Program-made: the position numbers and the translations under genes
Notes under the pieces: generated by a model
What the model saw: the letters and a program-made list of their open reading frames with translations, nothing else
Database searches by the model: none
What the model was told of the DNA's origin: nothing
Assembly: GCA_036257595.1 (NCBI GenBank)
Contig: DATAFF010000124.1
Location: forward strand, 1 to 61,434
DNA: 61,434 nucleotides
Origin: DATAFF01 sp036257595
GTDB lineage: Bacteria > Pseudomonadota > Alphaproteobacteria > Rhizobiales > Aestuariivirgaceae
Direction of reading: 5' to 3'
Part shown: positions 33,367-42,255 of the stretch, one piece after another
How positions within the stretch are numbered: position 1 is the first letter of the stretch
Layout of the letters: every line of letters begins with the position of its first letter

Positions 33367-34566
33367 ATGAACGGCTCCCTTCTTGCCGCTGCGACCGCGG
33401 CACTCGAAAGCATCGAACGTGAGGGCTTGACCAAGCGCGAACGGGCAATCTTGTCGCCGCAGGGGCCGCATGTCGCGATCGAAGGCACCAAGGCCGGGCA
33501 CGAGGTCATCAATCTCTGCGCCAACAACTATCTCGGCCTGGCCGATCATCCGCGCCTGCTCGACGCGGCCAGGGAGGCGTTGGCAAGCCATGGCCTCGGC
33601 ATGGCGTCGGTGCGCTTCATCTGCGGCACCTCGGATCTGCATCTGGCGCTCGAGCGGCAGGTGGCGAGGTTCCTCGCAACCGAGGATGCGATCCTGTTCT
33701 CCTCCTGCTTCGATGCCAATGGCGGGGTGTTCGAGACGCTGCTTGGACCTGAGGATGCGGTGATCTCGGATGCGCTCAACCATGCATCGATCATCGACGG
33801 CATCAGGCTCTGCAAGGCCCGCCGCCTGCGCTACGCCAACAACGACATGGCTGATCTCGAGCAGCAGCTGAAACAGGCATCAGATGCGCGGGTGCGGTTG
33901 ATCGCGACCGACGGCGTGTTCTCGATGGACGGCATCATCGCCAATCTGCCGGCGCTCTGCGAGCTCGCGCAACGTCATGACGCGGCGGTGCTGGTGGACG
34001 ACAGCCATGCAGTCGGGGTGATGGGCCGGCGCGGCGCCGGCACCCATGAGCATCATGGCGTCGAGGACAGGATCGACCTGCTGACCGGCACCTTCGGCAA
34101 GGCGCTTGGCGGCGCGGCCGGGGGCTATGTCGCCGGGCGTCGAACGTTGATCGAGCTGCTGCGGCAGCGGGCGCGGCCTTATCTCTTCTCCAATGCGCTG
34201 CCGCCGCCGATCTGCGCCGCAACGCTGGCAGCGCTCGAGCTGCTGGAGGCCGAGCCCAGCCTGCTCGAACGGGTGCATGACAATGCCCGCTATTTCCGCG
34301 CCGCGATGGAAGAGCGCGGGTTCCGGCTTGTCGGCGCCGGTCATCCGATCGTGCCGGTGATGATCGGGGACGCCCGGCTTGCCACCCAAATGGCGTCGCG
34401 GCTCGGATCGCTCGGCATCTTCGTGACGGCGTTCTCCTTTCCGGTCGTGCCGCGGGGCGAAGCCCGCATTCGCACCCAGATGTCGGCGGCGCACAGCCGC
34501 AAGGATCTCGATCGGGCAATCGAGGCCTTCACGACGGTCGGTCGGGAACTGGGAGTGCCGGCATGA
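33367..34566 (+). CDS. kbl: Glycine C-acetyltransferase (2-amino-3-ketobutyrate CoA ligase)
   Basis: 399 residues from the ATG at 33367 with GAGAGG upstream; the longer ORF reads into the desaturase gene. A PLP enzyme of the alpha-oxoamine synthase family: VINLCANNYLGLADHP, SVRFICGTSDLHLALE, VDDSHAVGVMGRRGAGT, and the PLP Lys in TGTFGKALGGAAGGYVAG around residue 244. It cleaves 2-amino-3-oxobutyrate with CoA to glycine and acetyl-CoA, after threonine dehydrogenase. Its stop overlaps the tdh start (ATGA). Confidence 0.96.
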   Translation: MNGSLLAAATAALESIEREGLTKRERAILSPQGPHVAIEGTKAGHEVINLCANNYLGLADHPRLLDAAREALASHGLGMASVRFICGTSDLHLALERQVARFLATEDAILFSSCFDANGGVFETLLGPEDAVISDALNHASIIDGIRLCKARRLRYANNDMADLEQQLKQASDARVRLIATDGVFSMDGIIANLPALCELAQRHDAAVLVDDSHAVGVMGRRGAGTHEHHGVEDRIDLLTGTFGKALGGAAGGYVAGRRTLIELLRQRARPYLFSNALPPPICAATLAALELLEAEPSLLERVHDNARYFRAAMEERGFRLVGAGHPIVPVMIGDARLATQMASRLGSLGIFVTAFSFPVVPRGEARIRTQMSAAHSRKDLDRAIEAFTTVGRELGVPA

Positions 34567-35603
34567 CCTCGAGGCTGATGCGGGCGCTGGTGAAGGCAAA
34601 GCCAGAGCCGGGCCTCTGGATGGAGGAGGTGCCGGTCCCCGTCCCGGCGGTGGGTGAGGTGCTGGTCAAAGTCCGGCGCTCGGCAATTTGCGGCACCGAC
34701 CTCCATATCTGGAACTGGGACAGCTGGGCCCGACGGACCATTCCGGTGCCGATGGTGGTCGGCCATGAATATGTCGGCGCGGTGCATCAGCTCGGGCCGG
34801 GGGTGCGCGGCTTCGAGCTCGGCGAAACGGTGACCAGCGAAGGGCATATCGTGTGCGGGCACTGCCGCAACTGCCGGGCCGGGCGGGAGCATCTGTGCCC
34901 CAACACGCTCGGCGTGGGCGTCAACCGGCCGGGAAGCTTCGCCGAGTTCGTCTGCGTGCCGGCGCACAATGTCTATCCGATTCCGGCGAACATCCCGGGG
35001 CGGGTGGCAGCCATTCTCGACCCTTATGGCAATGCCATCCACACGGCGCTGACCTTCGATCTCGTCGGGGAGGACGTGCTGATCACCGGAGCGGGCCCGA
35101 TCGGGATCATGGCGGTGCCGATCGCCGTGAGAGCGGGGGCGCGCCATGTGGTCATCACCGACGTCAACGATTATCGGCTCGACATTGCCCGGCGGATGGG
35201 TGCGACACGGGCGGTCAACGTGGCCCGGGAGGACCTCACGGCCGTGATGCAGGCGCTGGAGATGAAGGAGGGCTTCGATGTCGGCCTCGAAATGTCGGGC
35301 GCCGAGAAGGCTTTCCGGCAGATGCTGTCAGTGATGATTCATGGCGGAAAAATCGCGATGCTGGGCATTCCGCCGGGAGATATGGCAATCGACTGGAACG
35401 AGGTCATCTTCAAGAGCCTGACCATCAAAGGCATTTACGGCCGGGAGATGTTCGACACCTGGTACAAAGGAATCGCCCTGATCCAGTCCGGGCTCGATCT
35501 CGAGCCGGTGATCACCCACGAGCTGCCGATCGAGCGCTTCGCCGAGGGATTTGCGGCCATGGCCTCGGGGAATTGCGGCAAGGTGCTGCTGAACTGGGTT
35601 TGA
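34563..35603 (+). CDS. tdh: L-threonine 3-dehydrogenase
   Basis: 346 residues. A zinc-dependent medium-chain dehydrogenase: catalytic zinc ligands in ICGTDLHIW and VGHEYVGAV, structural zinc in CGHCRNCRAGREHLCPNT, NAD loop ITGAGPIGIMAVPIA. It oxidises L-threonine to 2-amino-3-oxobutyrate, the substrate of Kbl. The kbl-tdh order with a four-base overlap is a classic two-gene operon. Confidence 0.96.
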   Translation: MTSRLMRALVKAKPEPGLWMEEVPVPVPAVGEVLVKVRRSAICGTDLHIWNWDSWARRTIPVPMVVGHEYVGAVHQLGPGVRGFELGETVTSEGHIVCGHCRNCRAGREHLCPNTLGVGVNRPGSFAEFVCVPAHNVYPIPANIPGRVAAILDPYGNAIHTALTFDLVGEDVLITGAGPIGIMAVPIAVRAGARHVVITDVNDYRLDIARRMGATRAVNVAREDLTAVMQALEMKEGFDVGLEMSGAEKAFRQMLSVMIHGGKIAMLGIPPGDMAIDWNEVIFKSLTIKGIYGREMFDTWYKGIALIQSGLDLEPVITHELPIERFAEGFAAMASGNCGKVLLNWV

Positions 35604-35758
35604 GAAGGCGGCGCGCCTAGAGCAGGATCCTCTCAAGTCGTCCGGGAAGCGCAATCCGTCGGTGAGCAGCCTTGCGGGCCCTCTGCTTCTGTCTATGATT
35701 GGACAAGCAAAACCAGCTCCACGCCACAGCAAAGGCGAAGGAGGAACCCAGGAACACC

Positions 35759-36691
35759 ATGCTACGGATCGCCATTCGACGGTTCTCGTCCATGATCCTC
35801 ATCATGCTGACGATCTCGTTGATCCTCTTCATCCTGTTCGAGGGCGACAAATACAATGTCGCGGCCAAGGTCCTCGGACCCTATTCGACGCTCGGCCAGC
35901 GCGACCTCTGGCTTGAGCAGAACGGCTATAACGAGCCCCTGTGGTGGCGCTACATCCATTGGGTCTGGCGGTTCCTGCATGGCGATTTCGGCACCTCCAT
36001 CATGTTCAACACGCCGGTGTCGAAGCTGCTTGGCGAGCATCTCGCCAACACCGCCATCCTGGCGGGCCTGGTGTTCAGCATCACCGTGATCATTGCGCTG
36101 ACGCTCGGGGTGTTCTCGGGGATCGCCGAGGGCTCGCTGCGCGACCGGGCGGTGACGGTGCTGTCGGTGCTCACCACGTCGGTTCCCGAGTTTGCCTCGG
36201 CAACGATCCTGGTGGCGATCTTCGTCTACTGGCTCAACTGGCTGCCGGGCAGCTCGTCCTTCTCCGCCGGCATCGATCCGATCGAGCTGGTGCTGCCGGT
36301 GGCGGTGCTGGTGATCTATAATTTTGGCTACTACACCCGCATGACCCGGGCATCGATGGCCGAGGTCATGACCTCGCAATATGTCCGGACCGCCATCCTC
36401 AAGGGCCTCCCGTTCAGCCGGGTGGTCGTACGACATGCCTTGCGCAACGCACTCATTGCGCCATTCACCGTGATGGTGCTGCAGCTCAACTATCTTCTGT
36501 CGGGCGTGATCGTCGTCGAGGTGTTCTTCGCCTACAAGGGTTTCGGCAAGCTGCTGTACGAGGCGGCAACCTTCGGCGACATCTACACGGTCGAGGCCTG
36601 CACGATGGTGGCGGTGTTCGTCGCCGTGCTTTCGCAATTTATCTCGGATGTGGGCTACACCCTGCTCAATCCGCGGATCCGGTTCAGCTGA
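35759..36691 (+). CDS. Dpp/Opp-type ABC transporter permease (first)
   Basis: 310 residues from the ATG at 35759 (MLRIAIRRF). Six transmembrane helices are expected; visible ones include MILIMLTISLILFILFE, TAILAGLVFSITVIIALTLG and SATILVAIFVYWLNWL. The DppB/OppB signature region is ASMAEVMTSQYVRTAILKGL (EAA loop: AxxxGL) followed by FSRVVVRHALRNALIAPF. It resembles peptide/nickel/opine permeases. It is followed 8 bases later by the second permease, with a fused ATPase and a dehydrogenase downstream. Confidence 0.93.
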   Translation: MLRIAIRRFSSMILIMLTISLILFILFEGDKYNVAAKVLGPYSTLGQRDLWLEQNGYNEPLWWRYIHWVWRFLHGDFGTSIMFNTPVSKLLGEHLANTAILAGLVFSITVIIALTLGVFSGIAEGSLRDRAVTVLSVLTTSVPEFASATILVAIFVYWLNWLPGSSSFSAGIDPIELVLPVAVLVIYNFGYYTRMTRASMAEVMTSQYVRTAILKGLPFSRVVVRHALRNALIAPFTVMVLQLNYLLSGVIVVEVFFAYKGFGKLLYEAATFGDIYTVEACTMVAVFVAVLSQFISDVGYTLLNPRIRFS

Positions 36692-36699
36692 GGGGTACC

Positions 36700-37668
36700 A
36701 TGAGCGAGTTGACGACCTCACCGACCGCCGGAACTGCCGCCCAGCCTCGCCGTGCCGGGCGCCTCAGCCGGATCGTTTCCTCGATCTCGCTCCTGCGCGA
36801 GTCGCCGGTCGGGATGATCGGCGCGTTTCTGGTGTTGTTCTGGGTCACGCTGGCGGTGCTCGCCCCGGTCTTGCCGCTGTTCGACCCGTTGGCGCAGTCG
36901 CCAGGCTTCCTGCTGAAACCGATCCTGACGCCGGCCAAGGCCGGCGGCACCCATTGGCTCGGCACGGACGAGCTCGGTCGGGATGTGCTGTCGCGCCTGA
37001 TCTGGGGCTCGCGGCTGGTGCTGGTATGGGCAACGCTCGCCACGACGGTCGCCTATGCGGTCGGCATGATCATGGGCGTGGTCGGCGGTTATCGCGGCGG
37101 GTGGTGGGACGAGATCATCTCCTTCTTCGGCAATGTGCTGCTGTCGTTCCCGCTGATGGTGCTCTACATCGTCATCATCTCGCGGTTCGGTCCGGCATCG
37201 GAGTTCGGCCAGTATCTGTCGCGCGATCTCGGGTTCGACCCGGTGTTGACCGCCGGCGTCATCATCATCGTCGCGGTGACCTTCGGGACGGCGCCGCAGG
37301 TGGCGCGCATCGTCCGCGGCCTGGTGCTCGATCTCAAGACGCGCGACTACATTGCGGCGGCGGAGGTCAGAGGCGAGACGCCGTGGTACATCATGCTGGT
37401 CGAGCTTCTTCCCAATGCGCGCGGCCCGCTGATCGTCGACGCCTGCCTCAGGCTCGGCTATGTCACCATCACCATCGCGTTGCTCGGCTATCTGTCGCTC
37501 GGTCTTCCGCCGCCCTTCCCGGACTGGGGCAAGATGATCTCGGGGGCGCAGAAATTCGGCTCGTTCGGCATGAATGCCATGCTGTGGCCGGCCTTTGCGA
37601 TCTCCTCGCTGGTGCTCGGTCTCAATCTGCTCGCCGACGGCATTCGCGAGATCTCGCTCAGGGACTGA
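36700..37668 (+). CDS. Dpp/Opp-type ABC transporter permease (second)
   Basis: 322 residues. The N-terminal cytoplasmic segment and first helix (SPVGMIGAFLVLFWVTLAVL) are followed by the DppC-type motif HWLGTDELGRDVLSRLIWGS. The EAA loop appears as DYIAAAEVRGETPWYIMLVE, then PNARGPLIVDACLRLGY. Typical OppC/DppC length. It pairs with the upstream permease to form the membrane channel. Confidence 0.95.
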   Translation: MSELTTSPTAGTAAQPRRAGRLSRIVSSISLLRESPVGMIGAFLVLFWVTLAVLAPVLPLFDPLAQSPGFLLKPILTPAKAGGTHWLGTDELGRDVLSRLIWGSRLVLVWATLATTVAYAVGMIMGVVGGYRGGWWDEIISFFGNVLLSFPLMVLYIVIISRFGPASEFGQYLSRDLGFDPVLTAGVIIIVAVTFGTAPQVARIVRGLVLDLKTRDYIAAAEVRGETPWYIMLVELLPNARGPLIVDACLRLGYVTITIALLGYLSLGLPPPFPDWGKMISGAQKFGSFGMNAMLWPAFAISSLVLGLNLLADGIREISLRD

Positions 37669-37707
37669 CAGCCCGCTCAGAGACCAACAAGAACGAAAGC
37701 TCCGATC

Positions 37708-39819
37708 ATGACCGTTTCAGACAATGCCAGGCCGCTCGACCAGCCCGTTCTCGAATGCCGCAATCTGAGCATCTCCTATTACACGCGCGCCGGCGAGGTT
37801 CCTGCGGTCGTCGATTTCAACCTGACCGTCATGCCCGGCGAGGCGGTCGGCATCGTCGGCGAATCGGGCTGCGGCAAGTCGACGGTGGCGCTCGCCATCA
37901 TGCAATATATGGGCAAGAACGGCGCAATCACCGGCGGGCAGATTCTGTTCAATGGCCGCGACATGACGACCATGTCGGAGGAGGAGCTGCGCAACATCCG
38001 GGGGTCGCGGATCGCGATGGTCTATCAGGAGCCCATGGCATCGCTCAATCCTTCGATGAGAATCAAGGACCAGCTGATGGAAGTGCCGATGGTGCATGAG
38101 GGCAGCACGTCGGAGGCAGCCTGGAAGCGCTCGATCGAGATGCTCGACGCCGTGCGGGTGCCCGACCCCGAGCGCATCATGAACTCCTATCCGCATCAGC
38201 TATCCGGTGGCCAGCAGCAGCGCGTGGTCATTGCGATGGCGCTCCTGTCCAATCCCCAGCTCCTGCTGCTCGACGAGCCGACCACGGCGCTCGACGTGAC
38301 GGTCGAGGCCGGCGTGGTCGAGCTGATCAAGGACATCTCGAAGCGCTTCGGCACCTCGATGATCTACATCTCGCACAATCTCGGGCTCATTCTCGAGACG
38401 TGCCACAAGATCGCGGTGATGTATTCCGGGCAGGCAGTCGAGTTCGGATCGGTCTCGCAGGTGTTCGATCACATGCGGCATCCCTATACGCGCGGGCTGT
38501 TCAACTCGATTCCATTGCCGGGCACCGATCGCCATGCGCGACCGCTCGTGCCGATCCGCGGTCAGCTCCCCCTGCCCTATGAGCGACCGCCGGGCTGCAC
38601 CTTCGGGCCGCGCTGCGATCACTTCGTGGCCGGCCGCTGCAACCGCCCGCCGATCCCGATGGAAGCGGTGATCGATGATCCCGGGCATGCGGTGCGCTGT
38701 GTGCGCTATCGCGAGATCGACTGGTCGGTGAAGCCGACCGGCGCCATCGAGCAACAGGCGATCACCTTCGGTGAGCCGGTGCTCGAAGTGCGCAACATGA
38801 AGAAATATTACGAGATCCGCGACAGCTCGCTCGCCGGGATGCTGTCGGGCAAGGGATCGCGTTTCGTCAAGGCCAATGAGAAGCTCGATTTCGATGCCCG
38901 CGAGGCCGAGACGGTGGCGATCGTGGGCGAGTCCGGCTGCGGCAAGTCGACCTTTGCCAAGGTGCTGATGGGCCTTGAGGAGTCAACCGGCGGCGAGGTG
39001 CTGCTGCACGGCAAGGAGATCGGCCACCTACCGGTCCGCAAACGGTCGCCGCAGCTCATCGGGTCGCTGCAGATCGTGTTCCAGAACCCGTTCGAGACGC
39101 TCAATCCCAGCCATTCGGTCGGATCGCAGATCGCGCGCGTGCTGAAGAAATACGGCGTGGCACAAAGCCGCAGCGAGGTGCAGGAGAAGGTCTTCCAGCT
39201 GCTCGACCTGGTGAAGCTGCCGCGCGCCTTCGCCTTCCGCAAGCCGCGGCAATTGTCGGGCGGACAGAAGCAGCGGATCGGCATTGCCCGGGCGTTTGGC
39301 GGCGATGCCGCGGTGGTGGTGGCCGACGAGCCGGTTTCGGCGCTGGACGTCTCGGTGCAGGCGGCGGTGACCGGCCTTCTCACCGACATCCAGCGGCAGA
39401 AGCGGACGACGCTGATCTTCATCAGCCATGACCTGTCGGTGGTGCGCTATCTCGCCGACCGGGTGGTGGTCATGTATCTCGGCCGGATCATGGAACAGGG
39501 CACGACCGAGCAGATTTTCTCGCCGCCCTATCACCCCTATACCGAAGCGCTGCTGTCGGCGGTGCCGATCGCCGATACCGCGGTTCGCAAGAAGCACATC
39601 GTGCTCAAGGGCGAGCTGCCGTCGCCGATGAACCCGCCGAGCGGCTGCCCGTTCCAGACGCGCTGTCCGCGCAAGATCGGAGCGATCTGCGAGACCGAGC
39701 TGCCACCGGTCAAGGAGCTCGCACCCGGCCACAAGATCTTGTGCCACCTGCCGGACGATGTGTTGCGCGCCATGGAGCCGGTCATCGCCATGGGCAATTC
39801 CAAAGAGAGAGCTGCATGA
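37708..39819 (+). CDS. Fused double ABC ATPase (DppD-DppF type)
   Basis: 703 residues, two complete ATPase halves. Half 1: Walker A GIVGESGCGKSTVAL, signature LSGGQQQRVVIAMA, Walker B LLLLDEPTTALD, then the peptide-transporter C-terminal motif GCTFGPRCDHFVAGRC. Half 2, from about residue 355: Walker A IVGESGCGKSTFAKV, LSGGQKQRIGIARA, VVVADEPVSALD, then GCPFQTRCPRKIGAIC. It energises the preceding permeases. Natural fusions of the DppD- and DppF-like subunits are known. Its stop overlaps the start of the FAD dehydrogenase (ATGA), linking transport to catabolism. Confidence 0.96.
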   Translation: MTVSDNARPLDQPVLECRNLSISYYTRAGEVPAVVDFNLTVMPGEAVGIVGESGCGKSTVALAIMQYMGKNGAITGGQILFNGRDMTTMSEEELRNIRGSRIAMVYQEPMASLNPSMRIKDQLMEVPMVHEGSTSEAAWKRSIEMLDAVRVPDPERIMNSYPHQLSGGQQQRVVIAMALLSNPQLLLLDEPTTALDVTVEAGVVELIKDISKRFGTSMIYISHNLGLILETCHKIAVMYSGQAVEFGSVSQVFDHMRHPYTRGLFNSIPLPGTDRHARPLVPIRGQLPLPYERPPGCTFGPRCDHFVAGRCNRPPIPMEAVIDDPGHAVRCVRYREIDWSVKPTGAIEQQAITFGEPVLEVRNMKKYYEIRDSSLAGMLSGKGSRFVKANEKLDFDAREAETVAIVGESGCGKSTFAKVLMGLEESTGGEVLLHGKEIGHLPVRKRSPQLIGSLQIVFQNPFETLNPSHSVGSQIARVLKKYGVAQSRSEVQEKVFQLLDLVKLPRAFAFRKPRQLSGGQKQRIGIARAFGGDAAVVVADEPVSALDVSVQAAVTGLLTDIQRQKRTTLIFISHDLSVVRYLADRVVVMYLGRIMEQGTTEQIFSPPYHPYTEALLSAVPIADTAVRKKHIVLKGELPSPMNPPSGCPFQTRCPRKIGAICETELPPVKELAPGHKILCHLPDDVLRAMEPVIAMGNSKERAA

Positions 39820-42245
39820 AGTCGCATTATCGCGCCGTCGTGATCGGCGGGGGAGTCGTCGGCTGCTCGGTTCTCTATCATCTCACCAAAGCGGGCTGGC
39901 GCGATGTCGCTCTCATCGAGCGCGACCAGCTGACATCGGGGTCGACCTGGCACGCTGCCGGCGGCTTCCACACGCTGAATGGCGACCCGAACGTCGCGAA
40001 GCTCCAGGGCTATACGATCGGCCTCTATGACGAGCTCGAGAAACTGTCGGGACAGTCCTGCGGGCTGCACCGCACCGGCGGGCTGATGCTGGCCGATACG
40101 CCGGAGCGCATGGAATGGCTGAAAATGGCCCATGCACGGGCGCGTTATCTCGGCCTCGAGACGGAGCTTCTGAGCGTCGCCGAGGCGAAAAATCTGATGC
40201 CGCTGATCGAGGAGCGCCATTTCGTCGGCGCCATGCTCGATGCCGCCGACGGCAGCCTCGATCCGTCGGGAACGACCCACGCCTATGCCAAATCGGCGCG
40301 CCTCAACGGGGCGGAGATCTTCCTCAACAACCGGGTAATCGAGCTCAAGCCGCGAAGCGATGGCGGCTGGGATGTGATCACCGAGCAAGGCACGGTCGCG
40401 GCCGAGCATGTGGTCAATTGCGGCGGCCTGTGGGCGCGCGAGGTCGGACGCATGGTCGACCTCGAGCTGCCGGTGCTCGCCATGGAGCACATGTATCTCC
40501 TGACCGACGAGATGCCGGAGGTGGTCGGTTTCACCCGCCAGCATGGGCATGAGCTGCCGCATGCGATCGACTTCAAGGCCGAGATCTATATGCGCCAGGA
40601 AGGGACCGGCGTGCTGCTCGGGACCTATGAGAAAGCCTGCGTTCCGTGGTCGCCCAAGGTGACGCCATGGAATTTCGGAACGGAGCTGCTGACGCCCGAT
40701 CTCGACCGCATCGCGCCATCGCTCGAAATCGGCTTCCAGCACTTCCCGGCCATGGCCAAGGCCGGCATCAAGCGGATCATCAACGGCCCCTTCACTTTCT
40801 CGCCCGACGGCAATCCGCTGGTGGGGCCGATCCAGGGCCTCAAAAACTACTGGGTGGCCTGCGCGGTGATGGCGGGCTTCAGCCAGGGCGGCGGCGTCGG
40901 CCTGGCGCTATCGCAATGGATGGTCGAAGGCGATCCCGGCTTCGATGTCTGGGCAATGGATGTGGCGCGGTTCGGCGAATGGGCGACCCGCGGCTACACC
41001 AATGCCAAGGTCCGGGAGAATTATGCGCGACGGTTCTCGATCCGATTCCCCAATGAGGAACTGCCGGCGGCGCGGCCGCAGCAGACCACCGCCCTTTATG
41101 ACGTCATGATCGCCAATGGCGCGGTGATGGGCGACAGCTGGGGGCTCGAGACGCCGCTGTGGTTCGCGCCCAAGGGGGTCGCACCGAAGGACATCGTCTC
41201 GTTCCACCGGTCCAACGACTTTCCCCATGTCAAGGCCGAGTGCCTCGGGGTGCGCGAGCGGGTCGGCGTGACCGAGATTGCCAATTTCGCGAAGTTCGAG
41301 TTCTCCGGTCCGGGCGCCGAGCGGTTCCTGTCGCGCCTGATGACCAACCGCATGCCGCGGCGCGGTCGCCTGGTGCTGACCCCGATGCTCAACGAACGGG
41401 GCAAGCTGATCGGTGATTTCACCATCGCCCATGGCAGCGAAAACCGGTTCCTGCTCTGGGGATCGAGCCAGGCGCAGAAGCATCATCTTCGCTGGTTCGA
41501 GAAGCATTTGCCGGACGACGGCTCGGTGCGCATCCACCGCTTCGACATGGGCCTGGTCGGCCTGTCGATCGCTGGCCCGCAATCGCGCGCGCTGCTGCAG
41601 CGGCTGACCGATGAGGATGTCTCGGCCGGCGCCTTCAAATTCATGGACCACCGCGCCATGGAGGTGGCCAATCTCCCGGCATTGGTGAACCGGGTGACCT
41701 ATACCGGCGACCTCGGCTACGAGATCTGGGTAAGGCCGGAATTTCAGCGCCGGCTCTATGCCGAGATCACCGCGGCGGGACAGGAATTCGGGCTGATCAA
41801 TTTCGGCATGCGGGCGCTGCTGTCGCTCCGGCTCGAGAAGAACTTCCCGACTTGGTACCGGGAGCTCAGGCCGATCTATGGGCCCTATGAAGCCGATGTC
41901 GGACGCTTCGTCGACCTCGACAAGGAGGACTTCATCGGCAAGCGGGCGGCGATGATCGAGCGGGAGCAGGGCGGGACACTTCGGCGGCTGACCATGGTGG
42001 TCGATGCCGAGGACGCCGATGTGCTGGGCGATGAGCCGATCTGGCATGATGGCAAGGTGGTCGGCTGGGTGACGTCGGGCGGCTACGCCCATTGGGCCGA
42101 CAAGTCGCTGGCGATGGGCTATGTGCCGCGCGAGCTTGCGCAGGAGGATAGCGGCTTCGCGATCGAGATCATCGGTAGCCGGCGGGCCGCACGGCCGCAG
42201 CGGACGCCGCTGTTCGATCCGCAGGGCGCGCGCATGCGCGGCTGA
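39816..42245 (+). CDS. Dimethylglycine/sarcosine dehydrogenase-like FAD oxidoreductase with GcvT domain
   Basis: 809 residues from the ATG at 39816. The N-terminal half is a DAO-type flavoprotein: VVIGGGVVGCSVLYHLTKAG, then STWHAAGGFHTL, where the His matches the covalent-FAD His of dimethylglycine dehydrogenase. The C-terminal half (from about residue 420) is a GcvT-like tetrahydrofolate-binding domain: FAKFEFSGPGAERFLSRLMT, LVGLSIAGPQSRALL, TYTGDLGYEIWV. Such enzymes N-demethylate dimethylglycine or sarcosine and pass the one-carbon unit to folate. The coupled transporter suggests import of an N-methylated compound. Exact substrate unproven. Confidence 0.9.
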   Translation: MKSHYRAVVIGGGVVGCSVLYHLTKAGWRDVALIERDQLTSGSTWHAAGGFHTLNGDPNVAKLQGYTIGLYDELEKLSGQSCGLHRTGGLMLADTPERMEWLKMAHARARYLGLETELLSVAEAKNLMPLIEERHFVGAMLDAADGSLDPSGTTHAYAKSARLNGAEIFLNNRVIELKPRSDGGWDVITEQGTVAAEHVVNCGGLWAREVGRMVDLELPVLAMEHMYLLTDEMPEVVGFTRQHGHELPHAIDFKAEIYMRQEGTGVLLGTYEKACVPWSPKVTPWNFGTELLTPDLDRIAPSLEIGFQHFPAMAKAGIKRIINGPFTFSPDGNPLVGPIQGLKNYWVACAVMAGFSQGGGVGLALSQWMVEGDPGFDVWAMDVARFGEWATRGYTNAKVRENYARRFSIRFPNEELPAARPQQTTALYDVMIANGAVMGDSWGLETPLWFAPKGVAPKDIVSFHRSNDFPHVKAECLGVRERVGVTEIANFAKFEFSGPGAERFLSRLMTNRMPRRGRLVLTPMLNERGKLIGDFTIAHGSENRFLLWGSSQAQKHHLRWFEKHLPDDGSVRIHRFDMGLVGLSIAGPQSRALLQRLTDEDVSAGAFKFMDHRAMEVANLPALVNRVTYTGDLGYEIWVRPEFQRRLYAEITAAGQEFGLINFGMRALLSLRLEKNFPTWYRELRPIYGPYEADVGRFVDLDKEDFIGKRAAMIEREQGGTLRRLTMVVDAEDADVLGDEPIWHDGKVVGWVTSGGYAHWADKSLAMGYVPRELAQEDSGFAIEIIGSRRAARPQRTPLFDPQGARMRG

Positions 42246-42255
42246 GCTTCCGGCA

